Shown here: one piece after another, positions 12,901 to 24,611 of the stretch
Layout of the letters: each line of letters opens with the position of its first letter
How positions within the stretch are numbered: position 1 is the stretch's first letter
Assembly: GCA_016584495.1 (NCBI GenBank)
Contig: WAID01000008.1
Location: forward strand, 124,001-188,000
Reading direction: 5' to 3'
Length of the DNA stretch: 64,000 nucleotides
DNA from: Celoporthe dispersa
Taxonomy: Eukaryota > Ascomycota > Sordariomycetes > Diaporthales > Cryphonectriaceae
Position numbers and translations under genes: made by a program
The notes under the pieces: model-generated
What the model was told of the DNA's origin: nothing
What the model saw: the letters and a program-made list of their open reading frames with translations, nothing else
Databases searched by the model: none

Positions 12901-13102
12901 CCTTTTTTGTTCTTTCTAATGCAACACATGTTCCCACCCCTCTCTTACCTCCTCCTTCTCCTTCTCGCCCATTCCCCTCACAGACGGTCGACCCTCCTGC
13001 TCAACGAGTCTTGAGAGGTCTTTGCACGTCATCTATCTGTCTGTCTTCTCTCTGCCTGCATAATCATCATCATCATAAGACACCAGGGCTGGATCGATCA
13101 CC
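9996..13102. other. Intergenic 3.1 kb without a supported gene
   Basis: Frames of up to about 220 codons exist around 10.3-11.6 kb on both strands. They overlap each other, are rich in Arg/Ser/Pro, contain no recognisable motif and have no splice-linked continuation, so I do not call them. The right part (about 12.9-13.1 kb) is pyrimidine-rich and is the likely leader of the transporter gene. Confidence 0.55.
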
Positions 13103-14952
13103 ATGGCGCCCCCAAAGTTTTGTGGCCTCTCAGGAGGCCGCTCTCCCTTTGGTCTCTACCATTGCGACTACCGGCTTCGTCCTCTTTGGATATGATCAAG
13201 GGTATGGTTTTCCACTCGAAGAACAAAAAATCATGAATGTTTTGATCGGGAACCATAGGCTGACAATATCCCTTCTTCTCACGGTCTGTAGTGTCATGAG
13301 TGGTATTATCTCGGCCGCCCCCTTCAATGACATGTTCCCCGCGACCAGGGACGATTCCACCATGCAGGGCTTCACCACGGCCATCTACGAGATCGGCTGC
13401 CTCTTCGGCGCCATGTTCATCCTGGGCGTGGGTGACCTCCTGGGCCGCAGGCGCGCCATCATCCTGGGCGGAGCCATCATGTTCTGCGGCGTCATCATCC
13501 AGATCACTTCCATGTCCAACGCCACCCCGTTTGCCCAGTTTATCGTGGGCCGGGTGATCATGGGCGTGGGCAACGGTATCAACACCTCGACCATTCCCAC
13601 GTACCAGGCCGAGTGCTCGCGCACGACCAACCGCGGCCTCCTGATCTGCATCGAGGGCGGCGTCATCGCCTTTGGTACCTGCGTCGCCTACTGGATTGAC
13701 TACGGCGCCTCGTACGGCCCGGCCAACTTCACCTGGCGCTTCCCCATTGCCTTCCAGATCATCTTTGCCCTCATCATCTCCATACCCATGTACTTCCTGC
13801 CCGAGTCCCCCGCTGGCTGCTCACCCACGAGCGCTACGAGGAGGCTGAGATTGTCATCTCCGCCCTGCGCGGCTACGAGCTCGACAGCACCGAGACCGCC
13901 ATGGAGCGCGACATCATCGTCGACTCCATCCGCGCCTCGGGTGGCTTCGCCAAGTCCACGCCGTACAAGACCCTCTTCACCAACGGCAAGACCCAGCACT
14001 TCCGCCGCATGCTTCTCGGCGCCTCGTCCCAGCTGATGCAGCAGATCGGCGGCTGCAACGCCGTCATCTACTACTTCCTATCCTGTTCCAGAAGTCCATC
14101 GGCCAGACCCACAACATGGCCCTGCTCATGGGCGGCGTCAACATGATTGTGTATTCCATCTTTGCCACCGTCTCGTGGTTCGTCATCGAGCGCGTCGGCC
14201 GCCGCAAGCTGTTCCTGATCGGCACCGTGGGCCAGATGACCTCCATGGTCATCACCTTTGCCTGCCTGATCCCCGGCACTCCTGGTGCGGCCAAGGGCGC
14301 TGCCGTTGGTCTCTTCACCTATATTGCCAGCTTCGGCGCCACCTGGCTGCCTCTGCCCTGGCTGTACCCTGCTGAGGTCAACCCCATCAAGACCCGTGCC
14401 AAGGCCAATGCTGTGTCGACTTGCAGCAACTGGCTGTTCAACTTCCTGATCGTCATGTAAGAGCTCCCCCAAATCTGGTTATGCCTGTCTCTCCTTCCCC
14501 GCCTCTCGCTTGTGTCACACCTAGCTGACTTCTCCTCCAGGGTCACGCCCATCATGATCACCAGGATCGGCTGGGGCACCTATCTCTTCTTCGCCGTGGT
14601 CAATGCCTGCTTCCTCCCGGTGATCTGGATCTTCTACCCCGAGACGGCCAACCGCTCGCTCGAGGAGATCGATATCATCTTCGCCAAGGGTTCCGTCGAG
14701 AACATGTCGTACGTCAAGGCCGCCCAGGAGATGCCCTTCCTCAGCGATGCCGAGGTCGAGCGCGAGGCCCTGCGCTACGGGCTCATCGAGACTGTCGAGC
14801 GCGTCCACCATCATGGTGGGGATGCCGAGGCCCAGAAGTTTGGGGACAGCGAGATGCGTCATCGGGGCAGCAAGGACAGCGAGAAGCCTAGCGGGAACGA
14901 GAGTGATGGTGTCGATCAAGTCGAGACTACCACGGCGGAGAAGGCGGGTTGA
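13103..14952 (+). CDS. MFS sugar (hexose) transporter
   Basis: Three exons: 13103-13201, 13292-14456, 14541-14952; about 558 residues after repair. Start MAPPKFCGLSGG leads into the first membrane segment (STIATTGFVLFGYDQG). Sugar-porter family signatures follow: GDLLGRRRAIILGG after TM2, VGRVIMGVGNG, PTYQAECS, LPESPRW, QQIGGCNAVIYYF, ERVGRRKLFLIG, and PETANRSLEEID after the last segment. Twelve membrane helices are expected at the plasma membrane, importing a hexose or related sugar by proton symport; the exact sugar cannot be read. Three frame breaks: near 13138 (one extra or two missing bases), at 13807-13811 (C run short by one, inside PESPRW) and near 14077 (one C missing). The cytosolic tail is Asp/Glu/Ser-rich. 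Confidence 0.92.
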
Positions 14953-15527
14953 GGGAGCTGACCCATCCCATATGATGTCTTTTGTGTATTGACACAAAGT
15001 GTTGTGGTGACACAGCACGCGCAAGCGGGTTGAGGCTCGCTGAGAAGGGGGTCTGCTCTGCTTTTCTTTTCTATTTATTAGATACCCGGTCAGATCTCTC
15101 AAAGGGGCGACCTTTTCCTTTTTGACGTCGACATGAGTGATACACACACGCACACATATAGACGGTTGGTTGCTCGGAAAGAGAAACCCTCTATAGATGA
15201 CATGAGTTCGTCGTTATTCGAATGTCTTGTCAACTAAGATTTATGAGAGTATACATTATGCATAATCTGCTAGTCGTTGAAGTTTGTGTTCTTTTGACTG
15301 TATTGTGCTTTGAAGGTTGGGGGCGAAGAAGGGAAAAGGTTGAGGGAAAAAAAGGTAGGTACGCATGGTCGCGTGATCATACAACAAAGATGGAAGCCAC
15401 ACTCCAGAATGCGCCAAGCTCCTTCCACCTGTCGCGTGCCCTCCTCCCAGCCTCGTGAGCGTAATTAATTAAAAGAGAGAAAAAAGAGATAAATATCATC
15501 TCGTCATCAAATTCCCGCTGCCATCAC
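14953..15527. other. Short convergent intergenic region
   Basis: The 3' ends of the transporter (plus) and the small orphan gene (minus) face each other here. I see nothing coding. Confidence 0.6.
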
Positions 15528-16102
15528 TCACGTCAAACAACAATAGTTCTCAATACTCCCAGTCTCGATACCGTGGCCGGCCCTCGAGTACTCGCGCAGA
15601 TGCGGATGTGGGCGTGGGTGTGAATGTGAGGCGACTGTCGAGATGCGCCGGAACAGGCCCTGGGCCTTATTCCTCACCCAGAATATTTTGGAGACGAGTA
15701 TATCTTCTTGGGCGAAACTCTGTTGAGGGCGAGTCAATAATTTGGTGGTTTTTGGGGTTTTTCTTTCTTCCCCTTCTCTCTCTAGGCAGTAATGAAAGGA
15801 TCTGACGAAAACAGGAAGCAAGAAAAAGGGGAGGGAGGGTGTAAGCGCCGCGGCGGGTGAGGGAAGTGTGTGCGTGTGTGGAATATAGAGAGTGTGAGTA
15901 AATAAGCGAGTGAGTGTGAAAGAAAAGAAAAATTCGAATAGAAACAAACATGTATTCGTACCGATGTGTAACGGCTCTTGTATACGCGGTCTGAAGCGCT
16001 CGAGTCGTCGGATTTGCGGGTGACATAGTAGGCGCTCCCGAACTGCTGCCGCACACGGCCGTCGAGCGACGACGAGGAGGTCGAAGTCAGGGACGTTGCC
16101 AT
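15528..16102 (-). CDS. Small spliced orphan protein
   Basis: Proposed exons are 16102-15962 and 15719-15528, giving 110 residues. The ATG at 16102 starts a Ser/Thr-rich N-terminus (MATSLTSTSSSSLDGRV) followed by RQQFGSAYYVTRKSDDS. A TCG|GTACGA donor and a CAACAG|AGT acceptor join two frames in phase 0. The second exon reads FAQEDILVSKIFWVRNKAQG and then a His/Pro/Arg-rich stretch to the stop. The 242-base intron is long for this window, and a second intron could hide in exon 2. I do not recognise the family. The call rests on the compatible splice and the soluble-protein look of both exons. Confidence 0.4.
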
Positions 16103-17656
16103 GGTGAGATCCTTCTTGTCTCAAACACCCTTTTGTTCCTCCTCTGTTTCTTGTCGCTGTCGGGAGAAGAGGATTGAGAAGGAAGGAAACTCGTAGAGTT
16201 TGTCGTAGGCGGTGTGGTGATATTTTCCAGAGTGTACGGAGTGTGGTAAGTAGGAGGTCGCCTTTCTCGAGCCTCGTATTCTCAAAAACCCGAGTACTCA
16301 ATATGCAGGTCTTGATTCAATTTTTGGTCCTTTTTTTCTTTCTTTCTTTCTCTCTCTCTCTTTTGTTGCTCTCTTAATCTCCTTTTTACCGCCACTTGGA
16401 CAGTCACACTCCTCTCTCACCTTTTGGCGCAGGTCAGTTGCTCCCCCGGCTAGTTACTTGGGCAAGGGCCTGGGGCCAGATGCTCAGACCGCCTGATTGA
16501 ATTGATTGCGCTCTCCTCACACGACACGACACACACACAAACATGGGGCCACAAATATACTAGCCCAAGCCCAGCCCAGCCTCCCTCCTGCACACCCCTG
16601 CTGCTCCTGCAGTAGAACGGCTGCTCGTAATTTTGCCCATCAATTTATACCTAACCAGGCAGAGGTCCAGCGAGAAGACACTGCATGTTATATGGCGCGT
16701 TCTGGTCTAGCCTGTCTCCCCTCAGGTAAATGGCGATCCAGAGGAATGGAGAGTAGCAGCTCTCCGTCTGTGGTCCCTCGTTCGTTTTCCTTCTCGCTCT
16801 CCCCAGATTCATAGGATTTATAGCAGTCTGACGTCTATCTACATGACAATCGGTTTAGCCCTGCGCCAAGACCTTGAAGTGCTGATCTTGGTACCCGACG
16901 CGAGAAGCATGACGGTTTTGCTCTTTTTTTGTTTTCCAAAAAATTTATGCCATAGGAATTACGGGCGGCCCCGGCGGCTGGGCCCACCACTATCACCTGC
17001 AGGCCCCCGGTCCGTTGTGCGCCTCCGGCAGTGTCACACCCCAAATTCTGTAGTGGGCCGGTGGTCCGGAGCGACTTGGGCTCCAGGGCAATGTGATGTC
17101 AGTCTCGTGCATAGCATGAGAAGTCTTCTTACGTCCTCTGTCGGTTGATGCCAGATATCCAGTTGGTTACTTAGTTGACATACATAGCTACAGATCTTAA
17201 GTGCTAGCAAGCAGCTTATGACTAGAGCCTAAGAGCACCGAGGTGAGCAGATGACTCGGACATTCTCTACATCACTTCATGCGATGCAATTGTATGAGGC
17301 AGACTATTCCCTACAGCAGGTGATACTGGGAATTTTCTCATTGATCGATGTCCCAGTCAGTACTATGTAATATTTAACAGCAGTGATAGCCAACCGACCG
17401 CATAAGTATGGCTCCCAACAGAGCATCAGCACTCTTGTACTCACTTACGGACGTGAGGAGCAAGCGGAAATCCCAAACCTCACCTTGGACAAACAAGAAA
17501 AGGCCCGAGGAGAGCCTGTATAAGCATTACAGCCTCTGCTGCAGGCACAAGTCCTCCCACACTTTTTACTCCTTTGCTCTGCCTTAACAGCCCACGTCAG
17601 CATGTCCGTCTCCCTCTTCACCATCTGGGCGTAGCTCTTTCCCCAGCCGGGCCCTC
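16103..17656. other. Intergenic, no supported gene
   Basis: Pyrimidine-rich just upstream of the orphan gene (16120-16380), then unremarkable sequence. No frame has a recognisable motif. Confidence 0.55.
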
Positions 17657-18737
17657 ATGGAAACCAACCTGCCAACCTAGTCCGGCCCGGCCTTCATCGT
17701 CACGGGCGGATCCAACGGTCTCGGCTACGAGCTCTCGCGCACTCTCAACGGCGCTGGCGGCAAGGTGTACATCCTCACCCGGTCTAAAGAGCGGGTTGAG
17801 AGCCCCATTGCCCGCATCGAAGCCCACTATGGAGAGAAGCAGGAAAGGGAGAGATGCTGGCAGACAGCGAGCGAGCTTGCACTACATACACGTCGACCTG
17901 ATGGATGCTCGGCAGCGTCAAGCCCGGCCGTCTTGAAATTTTTCAAAAGGGAAACAGGGACGGTCGTCTGGATATACTGCCATTTCTCTTCTTCTCATTT
18001 GCCACAAGGTACTTGATTATCAAGAAATAGGATGTTGTTGTTGATATTTTTTTCTCTCTTTCCCCTCTTTTCTTTTTTTTTAAAAAAGAAGGTTCAACAA
18101 TGCGGGCATGGGAGGCCATAAGAATGTCCCCTCGATTCAACAAGACCACGAGTATCACTTCACAACCAACACAATGGGCCTCTTCCCTCTAACTCGCCTT
18201 GCCACCCCCATCCTCGCCAGCACAGCTCAGCGCATGCCGCTGGGCAGCGCAAGAGCCGTCTTTCCCGGCTTTCTCCTCGTCGACACCGGCAGCCCCACGA
18301 CCGGCGTGCGCAAAGATTTCCTACAGAACCCGGGCCCCGCCAAGGATATCATGGACTGCAAAGAGCTATACAGCCAGTCCAGGGCTGCCTGCTGGTTCAT
18401 CGCGTCCCAGTCTGCACGCCGCTACGCCCGAGACCACTGGGATCCGGCAACCATGGAACGTAATTATGCCACGGAAATCTGGCAGCACACGCCGAACCTG
18501 CTGTATTTCTGCGTACGGCCTGTGCTGCGGAATCCTGTACCTGTGGAGGTATAATATACGTACTCGTAGATGGGGTTCTCTGACCCGGTCACCATTGGTG
18601 ATACGGCGGAGGGGCGTTATGCGATGTATGATAGCCGGTAGCACCCGCTGCGGAAGGTCGAGGAGGGCAGGGCGAGTGAGGGTTTTGATAGGTGCGAGGA
18701 GAGAGTTGCGGGTTTCTTGAGAGGCCAAGGTTCGTGA
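17657..18737 (+). pseudogene. Decayed short-chain dehydrogenase/reductase
   Basis: Fragments of a Rossmann-fold SDR are clear. They include the cofactor-binding stretch AFIVTGGSNGLGYELSRTL with the TGGxxGxG pattern, YIHVDLMDA, a GRLDIL segment leading to FNNAGMGG (the NNAG motif), VFPGFLLVDTG and YSQSRAACWFIASQSARRYA; the usual YxxxK pair is absent. The copy is broken by in-frame stops at 17678-17680 (TAG, seven codons after the ATG), 18552-18554 (TAA), 18567-18569 (TAG) and 18639-18641 (TAG, where DSR-W-HP would be expected). It also has several frame shifts between 17820 and 18000. A spacer from about 18010 to 18090 looks like the remains of an intron. The stops are substitutions, so they are not explained by the indel pattern seen in other genes here. 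A dead gene is the simplest reading. Confidence 0.75.
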
Positions 18738-21399
18738 GTTGGTTGTTATCGCTAGAGCACATTGCCTTGGCTACTTGTACAAGAGGATGGTGGTAGAGAG
18801 GATACTTGGTGTTTTCTCTCTCTCTCTCTCTCTCTTTTTGGAGAAGAAAAGTAATTACTTCTCTTATCTTTGCTTGAGTCGTTATATATTTCTCCAAGAC
18901 GTTAGAGATGACTTTCAATTACGGCAAAAGTGTTGCCCTGAAATCCTGCTCGATACTTACCTTAGTAATAGTAATGATAAGCTCAACAATATAGCAAAAT
19001 AGCGTCTAGCGAGCAATGGTCTACGCTCCTGGACGAGATTATTGTATTTTGGGGGTCCCAAAGGAACACACTGGAGAATCTGAAGACTCAATCCAGTCTC
19101 CGATCCCCGAACACCTCAAATAGTGGTGGTAAGTTGTCGTTGTCGTTGTTCGAATCCCTGGCTCCCAACGGTTGTCTTTTTCTCATTTTCTTTCTTGACA
19201 GTAGCTGTTCCCCCACACTCTCTCTTCAGAAGTGTAATTCTCGGCAAGACAACAGCAGTGAACACCGATGACAGGCCATTGGGGCAGCACAGCAATATCG
19301 GGCTAACACACACTATCTCTACAAGACCATGCCCCTTCCAAGACGACCTAGATGCGAGAGGAGGATCTGGGCATCAAGTACCGAGAATGATAGCACGAAC
19401 GAGTACGGGCGATTGACGAGAAGGAGAAAGTCACGACACCCACCGTGGGGCACACCTGGCCACAGGAAGCCCAGCTAGGCAGCCGAGAGGGCAGAGAGGC
19501 AGAGGAAACGAGATTATGCATACTCGACCTCGCAGGCCTGACGACGTTGACCTCAAGACAGTCGGCTTCCCTATTGCGACCTTGCCTGATGATTTGGTAA
19601 CAAAGAAGAAACAGACGCGGGAGTCGATGAAGAAATGAGCAAGTTGGGCGCGATCAACCGAAAGGCCTTGCCTGAGGACCTTAATGAAACAGGCTGCTGA
19701 TATAATGAACAGATCGAGCCGAAAAGGCCAGGGCACGGGAGAAAACCCCTGCAGCTGTGCTCTCTGGTGCTCGGGCAGAAAGCTTCTGATAATGATCAAG
19801 CGACAGCCACGACCCTGGTTCGCCAGCTGACTTCAAAAGCAAGACATCTTCGGGTCTATCAAAGATCGACCTCGCCGTGCTGGGACGGATCTATTCGGGC
19901 GCCCTGGTTGACAGATGTCTGGGTCGCCGATCGTCAGTGACACGAGGGCTGCGAAGCAGGGTAAGATGGACTGCCGAGCACTCGACACTAGACAGTGTTC
20001 GGGTGAGATTCGTAGCCGTCCATACTGTCGGAAGTCAAGGCGGAACAAGATGGGTCCCGTCCTTGGACGGCCTGCAAGTCGTGTCCTCAAGCAAGTTATG
20101 TGGGCGAGCATTCTTGGGGGCTGATATTCGACCAGGCCACGGCCCAGGACGGGACCGTGTTTCGAGTGCTGTCGGCTGCATGCCTTATTCCGTTGGCGGC
20201 CAGATCCTGGAGGAAGGCTGTCTGTCATCCAACACGACCTGGAGGAAGCTGCGCATCTGCCAGCATCCAGCAGGGAGACAACACGTCGCACGCGCCTCGA
20301 CAAGTGGTATCGACTTATGGAGCTGCAGTGTGTACTTTTACGAGGCGAAAATTTGGGACACGCGTTGTAGCTGCTCTAGTATGCAAATAGTACCGGAGTT
20401 TTCATAGCACAGGGTGGGCTCAACACGGGATATATCGATCTTGGATGACGTGCCATGGTAGTAGAAGAGAGGTTGGCGGCACGTTGGCTGCCTCTTGCGC
20501 GTCTCTCCCAGTCCAGGATCAGTCAAGGGTCAAGACCAGTTTGATGGTTCATCATAATTTTGTCCTGCAAAGGCAAGAGGGGTGGGTACACGCACGGGGT
20601 AATTTCAAGATCTCTAGCACCTGCACTGCCCCTTTCTGTGGGCTTCTGTTAAGCTTAGGTTTTGACGGTTCCCTGGCCTCGACCCACAATGCATGACACG
20701 AGTGGGTGGATAGGCCAACATTCTCTGGATCTTGAATCTCTGCAGAGAGAGTGTGTGTTCTCCATCAGCGAGTCTGCCGCCTGCCCGGATCGACAGCAAA
20801 GATCTCCAGAAAATGTACATACTACGATGCATGCATGTACAATACTGTAGAACTAGATGCGACGTATCATCCAGATGACTCGAGTCGTATCTCACGTGGA
20901 TCAGCCACAAAGGAAAAGGAAAAGGGAAAGAAGGGGAAAAAAAGGAAGGCCAGCCAATTCATGAAATGATCTGCGGTGTAAACGAAACAAGAGGGAAGAC
21001 ACGGCGCAGGGGTTGTGCGACCTGATTGCCCGAGCTGCAGGGGATCGCCAAGGGTTGGCACTATAGCAGTACTACCCGCGTCCACTCTGCAATGATAGTG
21101 CTATGGCAGCGGGCCTGACCATGGCTGGGGAGGCCCTGGAGAAGGCCTGCCGTAAATTTATTCACAGGGCCACAGTGGCCCCCTTGCGGGTGCTGTTCTA
21201 CTGCAGGGGCCGCGCGGGTATGCACTCCGTGTTTGGGCAGTTGATTGGCCTCCCTGATTAGCCTCTTCCCTTTAGAGGATGATCCCCTATTTTTAATCTC
21301 GCTGCGCAAGGACGGGGTACCATCCTGCAAGGGACCCGCCGACCCGTCGCTGTCACCCTGCCAAGGTTTCCTCCTCGGTCCTGTCTGAGCGGCCCAGGC
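18738..21399. other. Intergenic 2.7 kb without a supported gene
   Basis: Frames of 120-180 codons on both strands at 19.4-20.4 kb overlap one another, are Arg/Ser-rich and contain no motif I know. A TC run lies at about 18818-18834. I see no gene. Confidence 0.5.
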
Positions 21400-21736
21400 C
21401 AGACCTTTTTCTTTTTTTCTTCTTTTTCCCTTCCTTCACCTCATCCCATCTCATCACACCACACCTTCTGCAAGACAACCTCTTCCTAATTCTTTTCTTG
21501 CTTCATACACACTCATTCAGAAAGCAAAACACACTTGCATTTGCTCTCCGTCATCACTTTTTTTTCTTTTTTCTTCTTTTTGACTGCCAACTGCCTGACT
21601 CTCTTTTCTGACCCGGTCATTCTCGCGTCACTCACTCGCTCCATCGATTAATTAGAACAAATCTTTGTCTATTCCGCTCCCTCTTCCCCGGACCTCTAGA
21701 TCAAGTCGAGCAGACGTCACCAGACAGTATCTCACA
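21400..21736 (+). promoter_or_regulatory. Pyrimidine-rich promoter/leader of the GH17 gene
   Basis: Long T/C-rich tracts (21405-21445, 21555-21585) with CATC and CACACC clusters precede the ATG at 21737. Such CT-rich leaders are typical just upstream of highly expressed genes in filamentous ascomycetes. The role is inferred. Confidence 0.4.
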
Positions 21737-23022
21737 ATGGCCTCCAAGCTCCTCACCGCAAGCGCCCTCGTGGCCTCCACCTCCGCCGCCGCTACCAACT
21801 ACCTGGGCTTCAACTCGGGCTCGACCGCGCTGGACGGCTCCTACAAGGTCAAGTCCACCTGGGTCGAGGAGTTCACCAACGCTGCCAAGCTGGAGGGCGC
21901 CCCTGGCACCTTCAACTCCATCCGTCTCTACACCAACATCCAGGGCGGCACCACCAGCGACCCCATCGAGGCTTTCGAGGCCGCCGTCGCCACAAACACC
22001 ACCGTCCTGCTCGGTATCTGGGCCTCCGGCACTGACAACATCGACAATGAGCTGACCGCCCTCAAGGCCGGTGTCGACAACCTCGGCACCTCCTTCACCG
22101 ACCTCGTCATCGGTATCTCGATCGGCTCTGAGGATCTCTACCGTAACTCCGCCACCGGTGTGGCCAACAAGGCCGGTGTCGGTGCCGACCCCAGCACCAT
22201 TGTCGGCTTCATCAAGGACTACAAGACCAAGTTCGCCGGCACTGCCATGGCTGACGTCCCCATCGGCCACGTCGACACCTGGGACGCCTTCACCAACTCC
22301 TCCAACAGCGCCGTTATTGACGCCGTTGACTGGCTCGGTGTGGATGAGTACCCTTACTACCAGACCGGTGATGGCAACACCATCGAGAACGCCCCCGACC
22401 TGTTCCAGAAGGCCTACGACGCTGTCGTCGGTGTTGCTGGCAGCAAGGATGTCTGGGTCACCGAGACTGGTTGGGCCTACGCCGGTGAGACATGGGACGA
22501 GGCTGTCGCCTCCGTCCCCAACGCCAAGACCTACTGGGACACTGTCGGCTGCGCCAAGCTGTTCAAGAAGGTATGTATCTTACTACTTCTACGATCATCC
22601 CCCCAAAAAAAAAACAACTGGTCCAGTAATGCTAACCTCGACACCCCCAAAAAGGTTCCTACCTTCTGGTACAACTTTGTCGAGGACAACGCGTCCAACA
22701 ACGAGACCTTCGCCATCTCGGACGACATGTCCACCACCCCCGCTTCAACCTGACCTGCCCTGCTGAGGATGACACCAGCTCCACCAACACAACCTCGTCC
22801 GCCTCGTCCTCTGCCACTGGTAGCTCTAACAGCACCACCACCGGCTCTGGCTCCAGCACGACGTCGACTGGTACCTCCTCCGGCTCTTCTGGCTCCTCTT
22901 CCTCGGGCTCCAGCTCGTCTTCCGCATCCTCCTCCTCGGTGAGCACCAGCGGTGCCCTGAAGCTTGGCTCCTCGGCCCTCGCCGCGGTCGCCGTGGTCGG
23001 CGCTGCCTTCTCCCTCCTCTAG
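21737..23022 (+). CDS. GPI-anchored cell-wall endo-1,3-beta-glucanase, GH17 (EglC-like)
   Basis: Exons 21737-22570 and 22655-23022 give 400 residues. An N-terminal signal peptide (about residues 1-20) is followed by a GH17 barrel beginning NYLGFNSG. The predicted acid/base is Glu132 in ISIGSEDLYRN and the nucleophile Glu243 in WVTETGWAYAG; DEYPYYQ is another family landmark. After the catalytic domain comes a long Ser/Thr/Gly stalk, expected to be O-glycosylated, and a hydrophobic tail (ALAAVAVVGAAFSLL) typical of a GPI-anchor signal. It should act on beta-1,3-glucan at the wall. The intron carries a GCTAAC branch site but an unusual AAAAAG acceptor. One frame break sits in the C run at 22737-22741; adding one C joins STTP to RFNLTC. 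Confidence 0.93.
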
Positions 23023-23443
23023 ATGGATAGGCCGATAAGGTGAAAGAAGGGTGACCAGCCTGGTAGGGGCGGACTTGGTACATAACAATACATGGGCGGG
23101 CGTTCGACCTCTATTTTTCTTGGTTTTTGTGTATGTCTGGCTGGACGAAATGTGGTAGATTTCGAGATATGTCTGCCTGTTTTCGGGCGTGTGTGCATAT
23201 CACTTTCGATACCCACTGCTAATTAGAGAAAAATGCCAAAGACTTTTGATTTGATCACTATGAGAGCCTTTGATCCTCCTTGTCACTATTAAGCCTGCTG
23301 GTTCCCTCCACCATGGTCATTAAAAATCATTAGTCTTGAAAAGAATGAAAGGCCGGCCCGCAGATACCGCCTTTCATACCCAAGAAAACCTCACCCTCCT
23401 CCTTTTCAAAAGGGCTGTGGTATAGAATCATAGTAGTAGGATG
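23023..23443. other. Short convergent intergenic region
   Basis: 3' ends of the GH17 gene and the 2EXR gene meet here. Nothing coding is seen. Confidence 0.6.
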
Positions 23444-24611
23444 TCACGGCATAAGGAGGATCGGCAAGAGACTGTACCGTCCCTGTACCATCGCCGACCG
23501 CCCGGCTTCGGGACTGGAATGCTCGCCTGCCTCTTGGCACTGAGGTAGCCTCATTATGGCCCCTCCGCGGAGGTCGCCCTTGTAGATCATCCGCTTCGCG
23601 GTCACAACGATCTCACGAGCCGTCACGTCGTGGTACTCTGGGTCCTCGGAGTGCTCAGGGGCCATCTGGGCCTCCTGCTTCATGCGGTCGAGGTCGGCAC
23701 GCACCATGTCGAGGAGGGCGTTGATGTCTGCTGTGCCTCTTGTGCCGACGACGGCGTCTTGGCCCGATGACGCGGTCTCAGCCTCCCCTTGCTGGTGCAG
23801 CTGGTGCTCCTCCTCCTCCGCCAGGTCCACAATCAGAACATCGGGCACTGCGTTGTAGAGGCGTACCGACCTGTCATCCGGGTTCTCATTTTCTCATCCC
23901 ACGGTCTTCCGCTCGTGCGCCTCCACGCCCCGTTCTGCTCCCACACCTCCGGTAGCTCTCCCGACATCGTCGACCACGACGGCCCGTAGACGATGGAGAC
24001 CCGGCAGAGGCTCCTGAAGGCGTACATCAGAAACGGGTTCTGAATTACAAAGTCCCATGCGGTCAGGCTCCTCCCGACGGGGTGCCCTGAGGCCGGCAGT
24101 GCGGAGTTGCGTCAGCTCATCGCCCAAGGGTCGAAACACCGCCGCGCCAGGGCAAGGTGTTTGATCCCGGAGGCCGGCTTGAGATAATTGCCTGCGGATG
24201 TGAGGAGGGAGACCAGATCGATGACTTCGTTTGGCGTGTCCAAAAGACGATGTCCATGTCAGGGTCCAAAGGGCGGGTTGGTCTGCCCACACAATACTCC
24301 ATCTTAGCAGGCTCAGGAATAGATGTTACAAAGGAGTAGTACTCGTTATCACCGTCGTGGCTCTGCTGAAGGAAGCGCAGGGCAAAATCGCGGGACTCCT
24401 GGCAGAGGTGTGCGATTGTTGGGAATCTCCGCTTGGGAACCTGCCAGACGACATCACCCTGTGGATTGGAGCCCGAGACCGTATACAGTGGCGACCTTCG
24501 GAGGAAGTCGTACATGCAAAAGGTGCTCACGCCGGGGTCTGGTGTCATGGACAGCTTGTAGATCTTGAGGCGGAGCTCCGTAGGAAGACTGGCAAAATTG
24601 GCCATCGTCAC
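23444..24611 (-). CDS. 2EXR-type (F-box-like) protein
   Basis: A single exon of about 390 residues after repair; it starts at 24611 (MTMANFASLPTELRLKIYKL) or at the second Met. The LPxELRLKIY helix followed by a charged, Trp/Phe-containing strand region is the hallmark of the fungal 2EXR domain, a large F-box-like family with mostly unknown roles. Later landmarks are FPTIAHLCQESRDFALRFL, DEVIDLVSLLTSAGNYLK, DFVIQNPFLMYAFRSLC and YNAVPDVLIVDLAEEEE. The acidic/Gln-rich C-terminus is probably a coiled region. The raw frame breaks near 24231 (A run), 24127, 24080 (two bases, C run) and 23890 (A run). Together these add five bases and make the length divisible by three. True pseudogenisation cannot be excluded, because this family is often non-essential and variable. 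Confidence 0.75.

Noticed and set aside
14521..15153. 210-codon minus-strand frame
   Set aside because: Antisense shadow of the transporter's last exon.
19085..19165. B-box-like GTTCGAATCC on the plus strand
   Set aside because: No pairing T stem, D arm or acceptor stem around it.
19431..20407. Opposed frames of 120-176 codons
   Set aside because: No family resemblance in any frame; could be an old degraded gene but nothing can be shown.
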